Positions 1 to 8,153 of a stretch of DNA of 64,000 nt are shown one piece after another; the stretch's first letter is position 1; every line of letters begins with the position of its first letter. The DNA lies in the NCBI GenBank assembly GCA_963769945.1, contig CAVYOA010000014.1:434001-498000 (forward strand), given 5' to 3'. Position numbers and translations under genes: made by a program. The notes beneath the pieces were generated by a model that had not been told where the DNA came from, ran no database searches, and saw only the letters and a program-made list of their open reading frames with translations. The DNA is from WHSW01 sp963769945 (lineage in GTDB: Bacteria > Actinomycetota > Thermoleophilia > Solirubrobacterales > 70-9).

Positions 1-692
1 CGCAGCGACTCGAGGTAGTTGATGAGCGACTTGGGTCGCTCGCTCGAGCCGTCCAGGGGCCGCGCCAGCAACGGGTTGGAAGAGATCTCGGCGAGGAGAT
101 GGTCGGCGCAGATCAAGATCCGCCGCTCTGAGTCCCAGAAGACCGTGTCGGAGGGGCTGTGGCCGGGACGGTGCTGGACCTCGAAGCTGCGGTCGCGCAG
201 CGTCAACGCCTCGCCATCGGCAAGCGGCCTGGTCACCTTCGCCGATGAGCCCCAGCCGCGAAAGCTGCGCGACACGCTGCGTAGTGCGATGACGAGGTCA
301 TCGGGAATGCCATGGCGGTGCATGAGCTCGCTCGCGAACTCGTCATCGCGCTCGGCGTCGTCCTCGTAGCGACCGACGAAGTCGACCACCAGATCGATTG
401 CCGCGACCTCGGCCCCGGAGCGCGCGGCAACGATCTCGACCAGGCCGAGGTGGTCGATGTGCTGATGGGTGATGACGACGAGCTCGATCTCCTCGATCGC
501 GTGGCCCGCCTCCTCGAGCTGGCGCTGGAGCTCATCGAGCGACTTACCGGAGTTCGGCCCGGTGTCGAACAGGGTCAGCGGATCGTCTTCGATCAGGTAG
601 CAGTTGACGCGCCCGACGGCAAACGGAGTTGGAATGCGAAGGCGGTGGATGCCGGCCTCACGCGCTCGTTCGAGCGCTTGCTCGGGGGTCAC
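1..692 (-). CDS. MBL-fold metallo-hydrolase (3' end outside the window)
   Basis: Metallo-beta-lactamase-fold hydrolase, about 230 residues visible, running off the left edge. The metal-binding motif THQHIDHLG lies at residues 75-83, followed by HRPGHSPSDTVFWD and ICADHLL, which supply the further His and Asp ligands typical of the glyoxalase II/flavoprotein-like branch. The start is taken as GTG at 692, giving a GTGA overlap with the stop of the upstream phosphomannomutase gene, so the two are probably translationally coupled. The substrate is unknown; no glyoxalase II-specific C-terminal domain can be judged because the gene is cut. The family call is secure, the reaction is not. Confidence 0.85.
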   Translation of the reverse strand, partial: MTPEQALERAREAGIHRLRIPTPFAVGRVNCYLIEDDPLTLFDTGPNSGKSLDELQRQLEEAGHAIEEIELVVITHQHIDHLGLVEIVAARSGAEVAAIDLVVDFVGRYEDDAERDDEFASELMHRHGIPDDLVIALRSVSRSFRGWGSSAKVTRPLADGEALTLRDRSFEVQHRPGHSPSDTVFWDSERRILICADHLLAEISSNPLLARPLDGSSERPKSLINYLESL

Positions 693-2062
693 GACCGGAT
701 GAAAGCCAGGACCTCGTCGCGCTTTGCCTCCATGTCCTCTCTGGATACCAGCGACTCGAGGTTCAGTCGCAGCAGCGGCTCGGTGTTGGAGGGGCGAACG
801 TTGAAGTGCCAGTCTGGGTAGTCGACGGAAACGCCGTCGAGCCGGGTGATCTCGGCGTCGGGATGTTGCTTGGCCAGCTCGTTCATCTTCGCCTCGGGAT
901 CGGCGACCTCGGAGTTGATCTCGCCCGAGATGAAGTACCGCTCGCGCAAGTCACCGACGAGTGCCGACAGCGACTCACCGGTTTGCGAGAGCAGCTCGAG
1001 CACCAACAGCGCCGGAATCGTCCCCGAGTCGGCACTCCAGAAGTCGCGGAAGTAGTAGTGGCCGGAGACCTCGCCGCCAAAGGCGCCGCCGTGCTCGCGC
1101 ATCGCGATCTTGAAGAAGGCGTGCCCTACCCGGTTGATCTGAGCGACGCCGCCGGCGTCACCGACGATGTCGGCTACCGCGCGGCTGGCGCGAACGTCAT
1201 AGAGGACGGTTGCGCCGGGGTCCTTGGCGAGCACCTGCTTTGCCAGCAGCGCCGTGAGGAAGTCACCGTCGACGAACTCCCCCGCGTCGTCGATGAAAAA
1301 GCAGCGGTCGGCGTCGCCGTCCCAGGCGATGCCGAGATCGGCCCCTTCTTCGAGCACGCGGTCGATTACGAACTGGCGGTTCTCGGGCAGCAGCGGGTTC
1401 GGCTCGTGGTCGGGGAAGTTGCCATCGGGCACCCAGTAGGTCTCGATCAGTTCGAGGCCGAGACGCTCGAGCAGCGGTCCGACCATCGGCCCGGCCATGC
1501 CGTTGCCGCCGTCGACGACGACGTTCAGGGGCTTGATCTGCTGAGCGTCGATGAAGGCGAGCGTGTGGCTGTGAAAGGCGTCGTAGACGTCGACGACCTC
1601 GGTCGAGCCGCCGCCCGCAGGATCGGGCATGCCCGCGGCGATCAGATCGCGGATCTCGCCGATACCGGCGTTACCAGAGAGAGCGAGTGCGCCCTCGCGC
1701 ACGAGCTTGACGCCGGTGTAGGCCTTGGGGTTGTGCGAGGCCGTGACCATCGCGCCACCGTCGAGCTCGTGCGAACCGACGAGGAAATAGAGCATCTCGG
1801 TCCCGACCATGCCGGCGTCGACGACCGTCGCGCCCTCGGCGACGATGCCGTCGCGAAGCCGGCCCGCCATCTCGGGCGCCTGCAGGCGCATGTCGCGCCC
1901 GAGGCCGATCCGCAGCTGATCCACGGCCTTGCCGCGCAGATCACCCAGAACCCGGGCGAACGCGCGCCCGAGCAGGAAGTTGGTCTCGCCATCCATCTCC
2001 GAGCCATAGAGGCCGCGCACGTCGTAGGCCTTGAAGATTGCCGGGCTGACGTCAGTCGTCAA
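689..2062 (-). CDS. manB: Phosphomannomutase/phosphoglucomutase
   Basis: Alpha-D-phosphohexomutase superfamily enzyme, 457 residues, interconverting hexose 6-phosphate and hexose 1-phosphate for nucleotide-sugar and cell-wall precursors. All four signatures are visible: the phosphoserine loop TASHNP (Ser109), the Mg-binding loop WDGDADR at 247-253, the sugar loop GEVSGH and the phosphate-binding RPSNTEP near the C-terminus. It is full length for the family. It overlaps the upstream HIT gene by 11 bases and the downstream MBL gene by four, so the three genes form one leftward operon. Mannose versus glucose preference cannot be decided from sequence; the gene symbol is a family-level choice. 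Confidence 0.92.
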   Translation of the reverse strand: MTTDVSPAIFKAYDVRGLYGSEMDGETNFLLGRAFARVLGDLRGKAVDQLRIGLGRDMRLQAPEMAGRLRDGIVAEGATVVDAGMVGTEMLYFLVGSHELDGGAMVTASHNPKAYTGVKLVREGALALSGNAGIGEIRDLIAAGMPDPAGGGSTEVVDVYDAFHSHTLAFIDAQQIKPLNVVVDGGNGMAGPMVGPLLERLGLELIETYWVPDGNFPDHEPNPLLPENRQFVIDRVLEEGADLGIAWDGDADRCFFIDDAGEFVDGDFLTALLAKQVLAKDPGATVLYDVRASRAVADIVGDAGGVAQINRVGHAFFKIAMREHGGAFGGEVSGHYYFRDFWSADSGTIPALLVLELLSQTGESLSALVGDLRERYFISGEINSEVADPEAKMNELAKQHPDAEITRLDGVSVDYPDWHFNVRPSNTEPLLRLNLESLVSREDMEAKRDEVLAFIRS

Positions 2063-2546
2063 AGCTTCCTTTCAACGTCTCGTAGCTCTGTTCGACCGTC
2101 TGTGGCATCACCCGGGTGTCGCCGAGGACCGGCATGAAGTTGGTGTCGCCGCCCCAGCGCGGGACGACGTGCATGTGGATGTGATGCTCGACGCCGGCGC
2201 CCGCGACGCGGCCCTGGTTGAAGCCGACGTTGAAACCGTGCGGCGCATACTTGTTTTCGAGCACTCGAATCCCCCGCTGTGCCAGGGCCATCATCTCGGC
2301 GACTGTCTCGGAGTCGATCTCGGCGATCGAGCCGATGTGGGCATAGGGAGCAACCATCAGGTGCCCGTTCGTGTACGGGAAGAGGTTGAGCATGACGAAG
2401 CAACGCTCGCCCCGGTGAACGATCAAAGTGGCCTCGTCGTCACCCTCCAGCGGCTTGGCGCAGAAGATGCACGCATCCTCAGCATCCTTCCCCGCGTCCG
2501 TCACGTACGCGAGGCGCCAGGGCGCCCAGATCCGGTAGTTGGCCAC
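2052..2546 (-). CDS. HIT family nucleotide hydrolase/transferase
   Basis: Histidine-triad protein of 164 residues with the catalytic motif HIHMH at residues 122-126 and a CIFC pair at 26-29, as in the branched Ap4A phosphorylase-like/galT-related actinobacterial HIT proteins. Such enzymes split nucleoside phosphoramidates or dinucleoside polyphosphates; the substrate here is not known. The start is GTG at 2546. A TAGGAT hexamer (2560 to 2555 on the minus strand) lies eight bases upstream, so the transcript is probably leaderless. It heads the leftward operon with phosphomannomutase and the MBL hydrolase. Confidence 0.9.
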   Translation of the reverse strand: MANYRIWAPWRLAYVTDAGKDAEDACIFCAKPLEGDDEATLIVHRGERCFVMLNLFPYTNGHLMVAPYAHIGSIAEIDSETVAEMMALAQRGIRVLENKYAPHGFNVGFNQGRVAGAGVEHHIHMHVVPRWGGDTNFMPVLGDTRVMPQTVEQSYETLKGSFDD

Positions 2547-2613
2547 ACGGCGGCATCCTAGAGGCGCGGTGTCGAATCACCCTTGCGCGCAGGCTGATAT
2601 GACGCCGACCTCA

Positions 2614-3552
2614 ATGAACGTCTCGCGACGGAAACGCACGGGTATGTGCGTGCTGGCGCTAGTCGCGCTCACCCTGACCGCGGTTTCGGCCGCTCCGGCA
2701 GGCGGCGGCGCGCCGCTGCCCCCGGGCCCACCGACCTTCTCGCAGCAGCTCTCGCGGATCGTCTCGGCGCGCGTGCACCACACCCGTCTCTCCACGGTGC
2801 GCAACTCGAACTCTCGCCGGGTGGGGCGCTCATTGGCGACTCTCAATCCAACCTGGGTCTCGGGCCTGATTCGCTACGCCAAAGGTCAGCATCCCAACCA
2901 CCGCGAGATTCGAAGCTGGCGCGAGATCACGCGAATCGTGCGCGCTGCCAACCCGCAAGCGGGTTTCGATGTAACCCTGAACGCCAAGCAATACCGCGAC
3001 GGCGACGAGATCCTGCGGATGATGCAGCGGGTGCGCGCCGATCTCGACAACGACGGCTGGTTCTTCGACTTCTATTCGACCGCGTTTCGAAAGCGCCCGC
3101 GAATGATCAGAGCGGCAATCGCTTCGGCGCACACCCACGGCGAATGGATCGGCGGCAACGTTTTCGGGCTCGCGAAGAGGCGCCCAATGCCGGTGCAGTC
3201 GGACTTCCTCGCCGTCCAGGACTTTGGCTTGCAGCTCAACCGCCCGGCCGTGCGCCGGCTGTCGGCCCTCCTGCCTGTCGTCTATCACCTCCACAATGAC
3301 CCCGCGAGGCCGCGCGGCGGCGGCTGTCGCTTCATCGAGCGCTTCTCCACCGCGCGTCGTCGCTCCCTGATCCGCCACCGAGCCCGACAACAGGCCCGCT
3401 TCGGCTTCCGCGTTTCCTATCCGGCGCTTTTCCCGGAGTGCCTACACGCCCAGCGCGGGCGCGGTCAGCGCACATTCCTCTACTCCTACAACGTCTTTCG
3501 CGATCCGCCGATGGCAGAAACGGTGATGGCGCTGCTCGACCGCTACGACTGA
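2614..3552 (+). CDS. Secreted protein of unknown function
   Basis: Unrecognised protein of about 312 residues. The N-terminus (Arg/Lys-rich stretch, hydrophobic run MCVLALVALTLTAVSA, then APAGGG) is a convincing Sec signal peptide, so the mature protein is exported. The body alternates hydrophobic strands and helices with motifs such as DNDGWFFDFY, HGEWIGGNVFGL and VVYHLHNDP, which would fit a TIM-barrel glycoside-hydrolase-like fold, but that is only an impression. ATG 2614 places the basic residues right before the hydrophobic run; ATG 2599 in the same frame is possible. It is divergent from the HIT gene and convergent with corA. Confidence 0.7.
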   Translation: MNVSRRKRTGMCVLALVALTLTAVSAAPAGGGAPLPPGPPTFSQQLSRIVSARVHHTRLSTVRNSNSRRVGRSLATLNPTWVSGLIRYAKGQHPNHREIRSWREITRIVRAANPQAGFDVTLNAKQYRDGDEILRMMQRVRADLDNDGWFFDFYSTAFRKRPRMIRAAIASAHTHGEWIGGNVFGLAKRRPMPVQSDFLAVQDFGLQLNRPAVRRLSALLPVVYHLHNDPARPRGGGCRFIERFSTARRRSLIRHRARQQARFGFRVSYPALFPECLHAQRGRGQRTFLYSYNVFRDPPMAETVMALLDRYD

Positions 3553-3571
3553 GTTTGCGTCGCTAAATGGC

Positions 3572-4579
3572 CTAAAGCCAGCCGCGGCGCCGGAAGTAAG
3601 CCAGCATCCCTAGCAAGGCCACGAGCAGAGCGCCGCAGATGACGTAGAAGGGCCCCGAGTCGCCTTCGCCGGGCACGGCGACGTTCATGCCCCAGAGGCT
3701 GGCGATCAGGGTCAGCGGCAAGACGATGACGCTGATCGAGGTCAGCACCCGCAGGATGTCGTTGACGCGATGGGAGATGTAGGACTCGTTCGTCTCCTCG
3801 AGCGCCTCGACCACTTCCTTGTAGTTCTCGAGCATGTCCCAGATGCGCTCGTGAGCGTCGACGATGTCGTCGAAGTAGACGTCGAGCTCGCGTCCCTCCT
3901 TGACGAGAAATGGCTGCTCGAGCTTCTCGAGGTCGCGCAGCACGGTTCGCTGAGGGCGGATCACCTTGCGAAAGTTGATGATCTCCTGCTTGGCGTTGGA
4001 GATATCGCGAACGATGTCCTCCGACCGGCTCGCCTCGAAGATCTCCTGCTCGAGCGCGTCGAGCTTGTTGCCGATCTTGCGCAGCATCGGAAAGCAGTAG
4101 TCGAAGGCATCGTCGACGATCCGGTAGAGCAGGTAGCCGGAGCCCTGCGAGAAGTGCTGCTCGCGCAGTTCCTCCTTCTGGCGGCAGCGCTCGAATAGAT
4201 ACTCGACCGGCTGTAGCGGCGTATTCGGGATCGTCACCAGGTAATCGGGCCCGACGAAGATGTCGAGCTCGCCCGCGTTGAGGCGGCCGACCTGGCGATC
4301 GAAAACCGGAAAGTGCAAGACGATGAACAGGTAGTCGGGGTACTCGTCGATCTTGGGCCGCTGGTTTCGAGACAGCACATCCTCGAGGTCGAGCGCGTGG
4401 AAGTCGAACTGCTCTTCCAGCCACGCGCATTCGATCGGCGTCGGTCGCTCGATGTTGACCCAGCGCAGGCCAGAGCCCTGGACGACTTCGACCTGGGGCT
4501 GGCGCTCGGAGGGCTCAGTCGGCGCGGAGAGCTCGACGCCGCGGTGGCGGCGCAGCCTGGGCTTTGGAAGGCTCGGCAT
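3572..4579 (-). CDS. corA: CorA-type magnesium/cobalt transporter
   Basis: CorA family divalent cation channel, 335 residues. A long soluble N-terminal funnel domain with extended helices is followed by two C-terminal membrane segments; the signature GMN sits at residues 297-299 at the end of the first one, and the protein ends in a short basic tail (FRRRGWL). ATG 4579 is the start used. In the next frame an ATG at 4610 opens a 31-codon polar reading frame running into this gene, 13 bases after a TAGTCT hexamer, so the true N-terminus may lie there if one base is wrong in this stretch. Confidence 0.92.
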   Translation of the reverse strand: MPSLPKPRLRRHRGVELSAPTEPSERQPQVEVVQGSGLRWVNIERPTPIECAWLEEQFDFHALDLEDVLSRNQRPKIDEYPDYLFIVLHFPVFDRQVGRLNAGELDIFVGPDYLVTIPNTPLQPVEYLFERCRQKEELREQHFSQGSGYLLYRIVDDAFDYCFPMLRKIGNKLDALEQEIFEASRSEDIVRDISNAKQEIINFRKVIRPQRTVLRDLEKLEQPFLVKEGRELDVYFDDIVDAHERIWDMLENYKEVVEALEETNESYISHRVNDILRVLTSISVIVLPLTLIASLWGMNVAVPGEGDSGPFYVICGALLVALLGMLAYFRRRGWL

Positions 4580-4661
4580 CGGTGCTCATCTCGCTCTGGG
4601 ACTCGTTCATCGGCTCGCGCCAAAGACTAGCGGCGCCACCAGCGCTCCCGCGCAGCATCGC

Positions 4662-4690
4662 TTGCGACCGCCGGTAGGCGTTGCTATCGT
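4662..4690 (+). promoter_or_regulatory. Promoter of the riboswitch-thrC transcript
   Basis: TTGCGA at 4662-4667 and TATCGT at 4685-4690 are separated by 17 bases, the classic housekeeping spacing. Transcription would start near 4697, a few bases before the SAM-I aptamer. The same TTGCG-type -35 recurs in front of mihF and upstream of rny. Confidence 0.6.
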
Positions 4691-4708
4691 GCCTGGCACA
4701 TACCCGCT

Positions 4709-4823
4709 GCATCCAGAGGGGTGGAGGGACTGGCCCGATGAAACCCCGGCAACCACCGAAGGTCGCAAGACCCGAGGGAGGTGCCAATTCCAGCAGGCAA
4801 ACAGCCTGGGAGATGTGAGTCGG
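4709..4823 (+). promoter_or_regulatory. SAM-I (S-box) riboswitch aptamer
   Basis: The sequence carries the S-box core in order: GGTGGAGGGACTGGCCC (4720-4736), GATGAAACCCCGGCAACC (4737-4754), the P3 arm with GGTCGCAAGACC, GGTGCCAATTCCAGCAGGC, the P4 loop AAACAGCCTG and the closing GGGAGATGTGAG. This is the S-adenosylmethionine aptamer of class SAM-I. It is followed directly by an intrinsic terminator and then by the threonine-synthase-like gene, so high SAM should switch the operon off. SAM-I usually governs methionine and SAM supply genes, which makes the downstream gene choice informative. Confidence 0.93.
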
Positions 4824-4835
4824 AAGTCCGGTTCG

Positions 4836-4867
4836 GACCTCTGCTCGCAACAAGCAGAGGTCTTTTT
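4836..4867 (+). terminator. Riboswitch expression-platform terminator
   Basis: GACCTCTGCT (4836-4845) and AGCAGAGGTC (4853-4862) form a perfect 10-bp stem with a seven-base loop, followed by TTTTT. It sits between the SAM-I aptamer and the gene start at 4898. In addition, 4827-4835 can pair with 4875-4883, immediately before the AGGAG ribosome binding site at 4884-4888, so the platform may also reduce initiation of translation. Confidence 0.88.
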
Positions 4868-4897
4868 CGTCCACCGAACCGGAAGGAGTTCCAACCC

Positions 4898-6139
4898 ATG
4901 GCACCCACGTCACTCAGCTGCAAGGAGTGTGGTTCCACCTACGCACTCGAGGCGCGCTACGTCTGCGAGGAGTGTTTCGGACCGCTCGAAGTTGCCTACG
5001 ATCACACAGGCTTCGACGCCGCCGAGGCTAAGCGCAAGATTCAGGCCGGTCCGGCGGGGATCTGGCGCTACGCCGATTTCCTGCCGCTTGCCGAGCGCCC
5101 GCGCGATCCGTTGCAGCCTGGCCTGACACCGCTGGTGCGCGCCGATCGTCTCGCCGAGCGCCTCGGTCTCGGCGAGCTCTGGATCAAGAACGACGCCGCC
5201 AACCCGACGCACTCGTTCAAGGACCGCGTCGTCGCCGTCGCCCTCGCCAAAGCGCGTGAGCTCGGCTACGAGACCGTCGCCTGCGCTTCGACTGGCAACC
5301 TCGCCAACGCCGTCGCCGCCCATGCTGCTGCGGCCGGCCTCCATTCCTACGTCTTCGTACCCGCTGACCTCGAGAGCGAGAAGCTGCTCGCAACGAGCGT
5401 CTACGGCACCCGTTTGATCGGTGTCAACGGCAACTACGACGACGTCAACCGCCTCTGCACCGAGCTCGCAGAAACGCGCCCGTGGGCTTTCGTGAACGTC
5501 AACCTGCGGCCCTACTACGCCGAGGGTTCGAAGACGATCGCCTACGAGCTTGCCGAGCAGCTTGGCTGGGCGCTGCCCGACCGCATTGTCTGCCCAATCG
5601 CGTCGGGCTCTTTGTTCTCCAAGATTGGCCGCGGCTTCAGCGAGTGGCTCGAGCTCGGCCTCGTATCGGGCGAGCTGCCAACGTTCAACGGCGCCCAGGC
5701 GAGCGGCTGCGACCCGGTCGCCGAGGCATTCGGCGCGGGGCAGGACGTCTGTCGCCCGCAGCGGCCCGAGACGATCGCCAAGAGCCTTGCGATCGGCAAT
5801 CCCGCCGACGGCATCTACGCCCTCGACCTGGCGCGTGAGACCGAAGGCGCTATCGACTCGGTCAGTGACGACGAGATCCGGGCCGGCATCCGGCTGCTCG
5901 CCGAGACGACCGGGATCTTCACCGAGACTGCGGGCGGCGTTACCACGGCGGTGCTGTCCAAGCTCGCCGAGGCGGGCGCGATCGCCGGCGACGAGCGCGT
6001 CGTCGCGATCATCACCGGTGACGGCCTGAAGACCCTCGGCGCCGTTCGCGCGGGGTTTGAGATGACTGAGATAGAACCGACGCTCGAGGCGTTCGACTCC
6101 GCGGTCGGCGACGCCCCGTCGATCGCGGCCGCGCGTTAA
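4898..6139 (+). CDS. thrC: Threonine synthase-like PLP enzyme (possible sulfur-carrier-dependent homocysteine synthase)
   Basis: Fold-type II PLP enzyme of 413 residues, annotated by homology as threonine synthase (O-phosphohomoserine to threonine). An N-terminal zinc ribbon (Cys8, Cys11, Cys23, Cys26) precedes the catalytic core; the PLP lysine is Lys108 in NPTHSFKDR, and STGNLANAVAAH and ITGDGLKTL match the cofactor loops. Usual threonine synthases read NPTGSFKDRG, so the Gly to His change beside the lysine is unusual. ATG 4898 has AGGAG nine bases upstream. The gene is under a SAM-I riboswitch and is followed after ten bases by a CysO-like sulfur carrier, a context that suits sulfur transfer better than threonine synthesis. 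The family is certain, the reaction open. Confidence 0.85.
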   Translation: MAPTSLSCKECGSTYALEARYVCEECFGPLEVAYDHTGFDAAEAKRKIQAGPAGIWRYADFLPLAERPRDPLQPGLTPLVRADRLAERLGLGELWIKNDAANPTHSFKDRVVAVALAKARELGYETVACASTGNLANAVAAHAAAAGLHSYVFVPADLESEKLLATSVYGTRLIGVNGNYDDVNRLCTELAETRPWAFVNVNLRPYYAEGSKTIAYELAEQLGWALPDRIVCPIASGSLFSKIGRGFSEWLELGLVSGELPTFNGAQASGCDPVAEAFGAGQDVCRPQRPETIAKSLAIGNPADGIYALDLARETEGAIDSVSDDEIRAGIRLLAETTGIFTETAGGVTTAVLSKLAEAGAIAGDERVVAIITGDGLKTLGAVRAGFEMTEIEPTLEAFDSAVGDAPSIAAAR

Positions 6140-6149
6140 ATTCCCGTGC

Positions 6150-6422
6150 ATGGCGGTCACGGTCAAGATTCCGGCGCAGCTGCGCGCGGTCACCGACGGA
6201 GCAGGCGAGATCGAAGTCGATGGCGATACGGTCGGCGAAGCGCTCGACGCCGTCTTTGACGCGCACGCGGACCTTCGCTCCAGGATCACGGAGGACGGGA
6301 CGCTGCGGCGCTTCGTCAACGTTTACGTCTCGGGGGAGGACATCCGCTTTCAGGAGGGCCTCGACACCGAGCTCTCAGACGGCGACGAGGTAACCATCCT
6401 TCCCGCCGTGGCCGGTGGCTGA
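6150..6422 (+). CDS. cysO: CysO-like MoaD/ThiS family sulfur carrier protein
   Basis: Ubiquitin-like sulfur carrier, 90 residues, ending in the di-glycine needed for C-terminal adenylation and thiocarboxylate formation. The C-terminal half (RFVNVYVSGEDIRF, then DGDEVTILPAVAGG) is almost the mycobacterial CysO sequence as I remember it, which delivers sulfide to the PLP enzyme CysM. Here the neighbour is a threonine-synthase-like PLP enzyme instead of CysM, and no Mec-type JAMM protease or E1-like activating enzyme is present in the window. It lies ten bases after the PLP gene and overlaps the nucleotidyltransferase start, so it belongs to the SAM-riboswitch transcript. Assignment as a CysO-type carrier is strong; its acceptor is inferred. 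Confidence 0.9.
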   Translation: MAVTVKIPAQLRAVTDGAGEIEVDGDTVGEALDAVFDAHADLRSRITEDGTLRRFVNVYVSGEDIRFQEGLDTELSDGDEVTILPAVAGG

Positions 6423-7161
6423 CGCGACCGAGGTCCCTGTCGCGATCCTCTGCGGCGGGCGTGGAACGCGACTGCAGGAGCGAACCCACTCGATTCCCAA
6501 GGCGCTTGTCGAGATCGGCGGCAAACCGATTCTCTGGCACGTGATCCGTATCTACGCGTCACAGGGCCACCGCCGCTTCTTCTTGCTCACCGGCTACCTC
6601 GGCGACCAGGTCGAAGCTTTTGCCGCGGCTGAGCGGTGGCCGGAGCCGGTCGAGATCGAGTGCCTGGAGACCGGTCTGGACACGAACACCGGAGGTCGCG
6701 TCGCGCGCGCGGGCGACAAGCTGCGCGGTGGTCGCTTCTGCCTCACGTATGCCGATGGTGTCGCCGATATCGACCTCGCCGCGCAGGTCGGCTTTCACGA
6801 GGAACTCGGCGCCGTCGCGACGATGACCGTCGTTCGTCCCTTCAGCCAATGGGGGATCGCGCTAATCGGCGAGGACGACCGCATCAGCGGCTTTTCCGAG
6901 AAGCCCCGGCTCGACTATTGGATCAACGGCGGCTTCTTCGTCTGCGAACCCGCATTTCTCGACGCGGTCGACGACGAAAGCGTGCTCGAGCGCGAGCCGC
7001 TGAAGCGGATCTCCGCCGACGGCAAGCTCGGGGCCTATCGCCATCACGGCTTCTGGGACTGCATGGACACCTACAAGGACGCGGTGATCCTCAACGACCT
7101 CTGGAGCTCGTCGCGGGCACCGTGGCGAACCTGGGATCACGAGCAAGCCGCGACCGGATGA
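6415..7161 (+). CDS. Sugar-1-phosphate nucleotidyltransferase (glucose-1-phosphate cytidylyltransferase-like)
   Basis: Nucleotidyltransferase of 248 residues that would join a sugar 1-phosphate to an NTP. The N-terminal GGRGTRLQ loop and PKALVEIGGKPILWH bind nucleotide and Mg; TYADGV, the pair GFSEKP and WINGGFFV, and HGFWDCMDT are characteristic of the RfbF cytidylyltransferase branch rather than RmlA. It starts with GTG inside the last codons of the sulfur carrier gene and ends with an ATGA overlap into the dehydratase-like gene. Together the two would make a modified CDP-sugar for surface glycans; the sugar is not predictable. Confidence 0.85.
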   Translation: MADATEVPVAILCGGRGTRLQERTHSIPKALVEIGGKPILWHVIRIYASQGHRRFFLLTGYLGDQVEAFAAAERWPEPVEIECLETGLDTNTGGRVARAGDKLRGGRFCLTYADGVADIDLAAQVGFHEELGAVATMTVVRPFSQWGIALIGEDDRISGFSEKPRLDYWINGGFFVCEPAFLDAVDDESVLEREPLKRISADGKLGAYRHHGFWDCMDTYKDAVILNDLWSSSRAPWRTWDHEQAATG

Positions 7162-8135
7162 CCGTCTCGCTGGTTACCGGCGCGCGCGGATTCGTGGGCG
7201 GCTGGCTCGCTAAGGCGCTGCTCGAACGGGGCGACACCGTCGTTTCGCTCGATCGCAGGCGCACCAGCGAACGACCGTCGGCGATCGGCATGATCGGGAT
7301 CGAGGACGAGCTGATCCAAGTCGAAGGCGACCTTGTTGATGCCGAGCTGATCGTCAAGCTACTTGACGATCACCAGGTCGACACCGTCTTTCACCTCGCA
7401 GCCGAGGTCATCGTCGCCACCGTTGCGGCCTCGCCCGTGCAGGGCTTCGAGTCGAACGTTCGCGGTACCTGGACGCTGCTCGAAGCATGTCGCGCTCACG
7501 GCGCCGAGCGGGTGGTCGTGGCGTCCTCCGATAAGGCCTACGGCGCCCACGAAGACCTCCCCTACCGCGAGGATCACGCGCTGCGGCCAACCGCCCCCTA
7601 CGAGGTCTCGAAGGCCGCGGCGGACCTGATCGCGCGCAGTTACTGGCCGTCCTACAGGCTGCCCGTAGCCGTCACCCGCTTCGCCAACATCTATGGCGGC
7701 GGCGATCTCAACTTCTCGCGCTTGGTCCCCGAGGCAGTGAGCGCAGCGCTTTCGGGACGGGCGCCGATCTTGCGCTCCGACGGCTCACCGCAGCGCGACT
7801 TCCTCTACGTCGAGGATGCCGCTGCCGCCTACTTGGCGATCGCCGAGCACCTCGATCGCGACGATGTTCGCGGCGAGGCTTTCAACGCGGGCGGTGGCGC
7901 TCCACACGCGATCGCTGAAGTGGTCGAGCTCATCTGCAGGCTGGCGGGGACCGAAGTCGAGCCCGATATCCGGGGCGCCGGCAACCCCGACGGCGAGATC
8001 GATCGCCAGTTCGTCGATGCGTCCAAGATCCGCGAGCTTTGCGGCTGGCGGCCCGAGGTTGGACTCGAGCAGGGCTTGGAGCGCACGATCGAGTGGTATC
8101 GCACGCATCCGGAGTCGCTGGCGCCGGCGCTGTGA
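7158..8135 (+). CDS. NAD-dependent sugar epimerase/dehydratase
   Basis: Extended short-chain dehydrogenase of 325 residues. The Rossmann motif TGARGFVGG at residues 7-15 binds NAD(P), SSDKAYG supplies the catalytic Ser/Thr region and YEVSK carries the Tyr and Lys of the active site; RFANIYGGGD and GSPQRDFLYVED are sugar-nucleotide binding segments. Similarity of the SSDKAYG and RFANIYGGGD segments favours the CDP-glucose 4,6-dehydratase-like group, matching the cytidylyltransferase next door. ATG 7158 overlaps the upstream stop (ATGA). A strong hairpin follows the gene. Confidence 0.88.
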   Translation: MTVSLVTGARGFVGGWLAKALLERGDTVVSLDRRRTSERPSAIGMIGIEDELIQVEGDLVDAELIVKLLDDHQVDTVFHLAAEVIVATVAASPVQGFESNVRGTWTLLEACRAHGAERVVVASSDKAYGAHEDLPYREDHALRPTAPYEVSKAAADLIARSYWPSYRLPVAVTRFANIYGGGDLNFSRLVPEAVSAALSGRAPILRSDGSPQRDFLYVEDAAAAYLAIAEHLDRDDVRGEAFNAGGGAPHAIAEVVELICRLAGTEVEPDIRGAGNPDGEIDRQFVDASKIRELCGWRPEVGLEQGLERTIEWYRTHPESLAPAL

Positions 8136-8153
8136 GCACGGGCTGATGAGATC

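Noticed and set aside
629..2137. Open frame of about 500 codons on the plus strand opposite phosphomannomutase
   Set aside because: It mirrors codon periodicity of the high-GC gene on the other strand, has no recognisable motif and covers the intact mutase.
4910..6319. Open frame of 469 codons opposite the threonine synthase-like gene
   Set aside because: Antisense shadow in a GC-rich gene; no motif, no ribosome binding site, and it crosses two certain genes.
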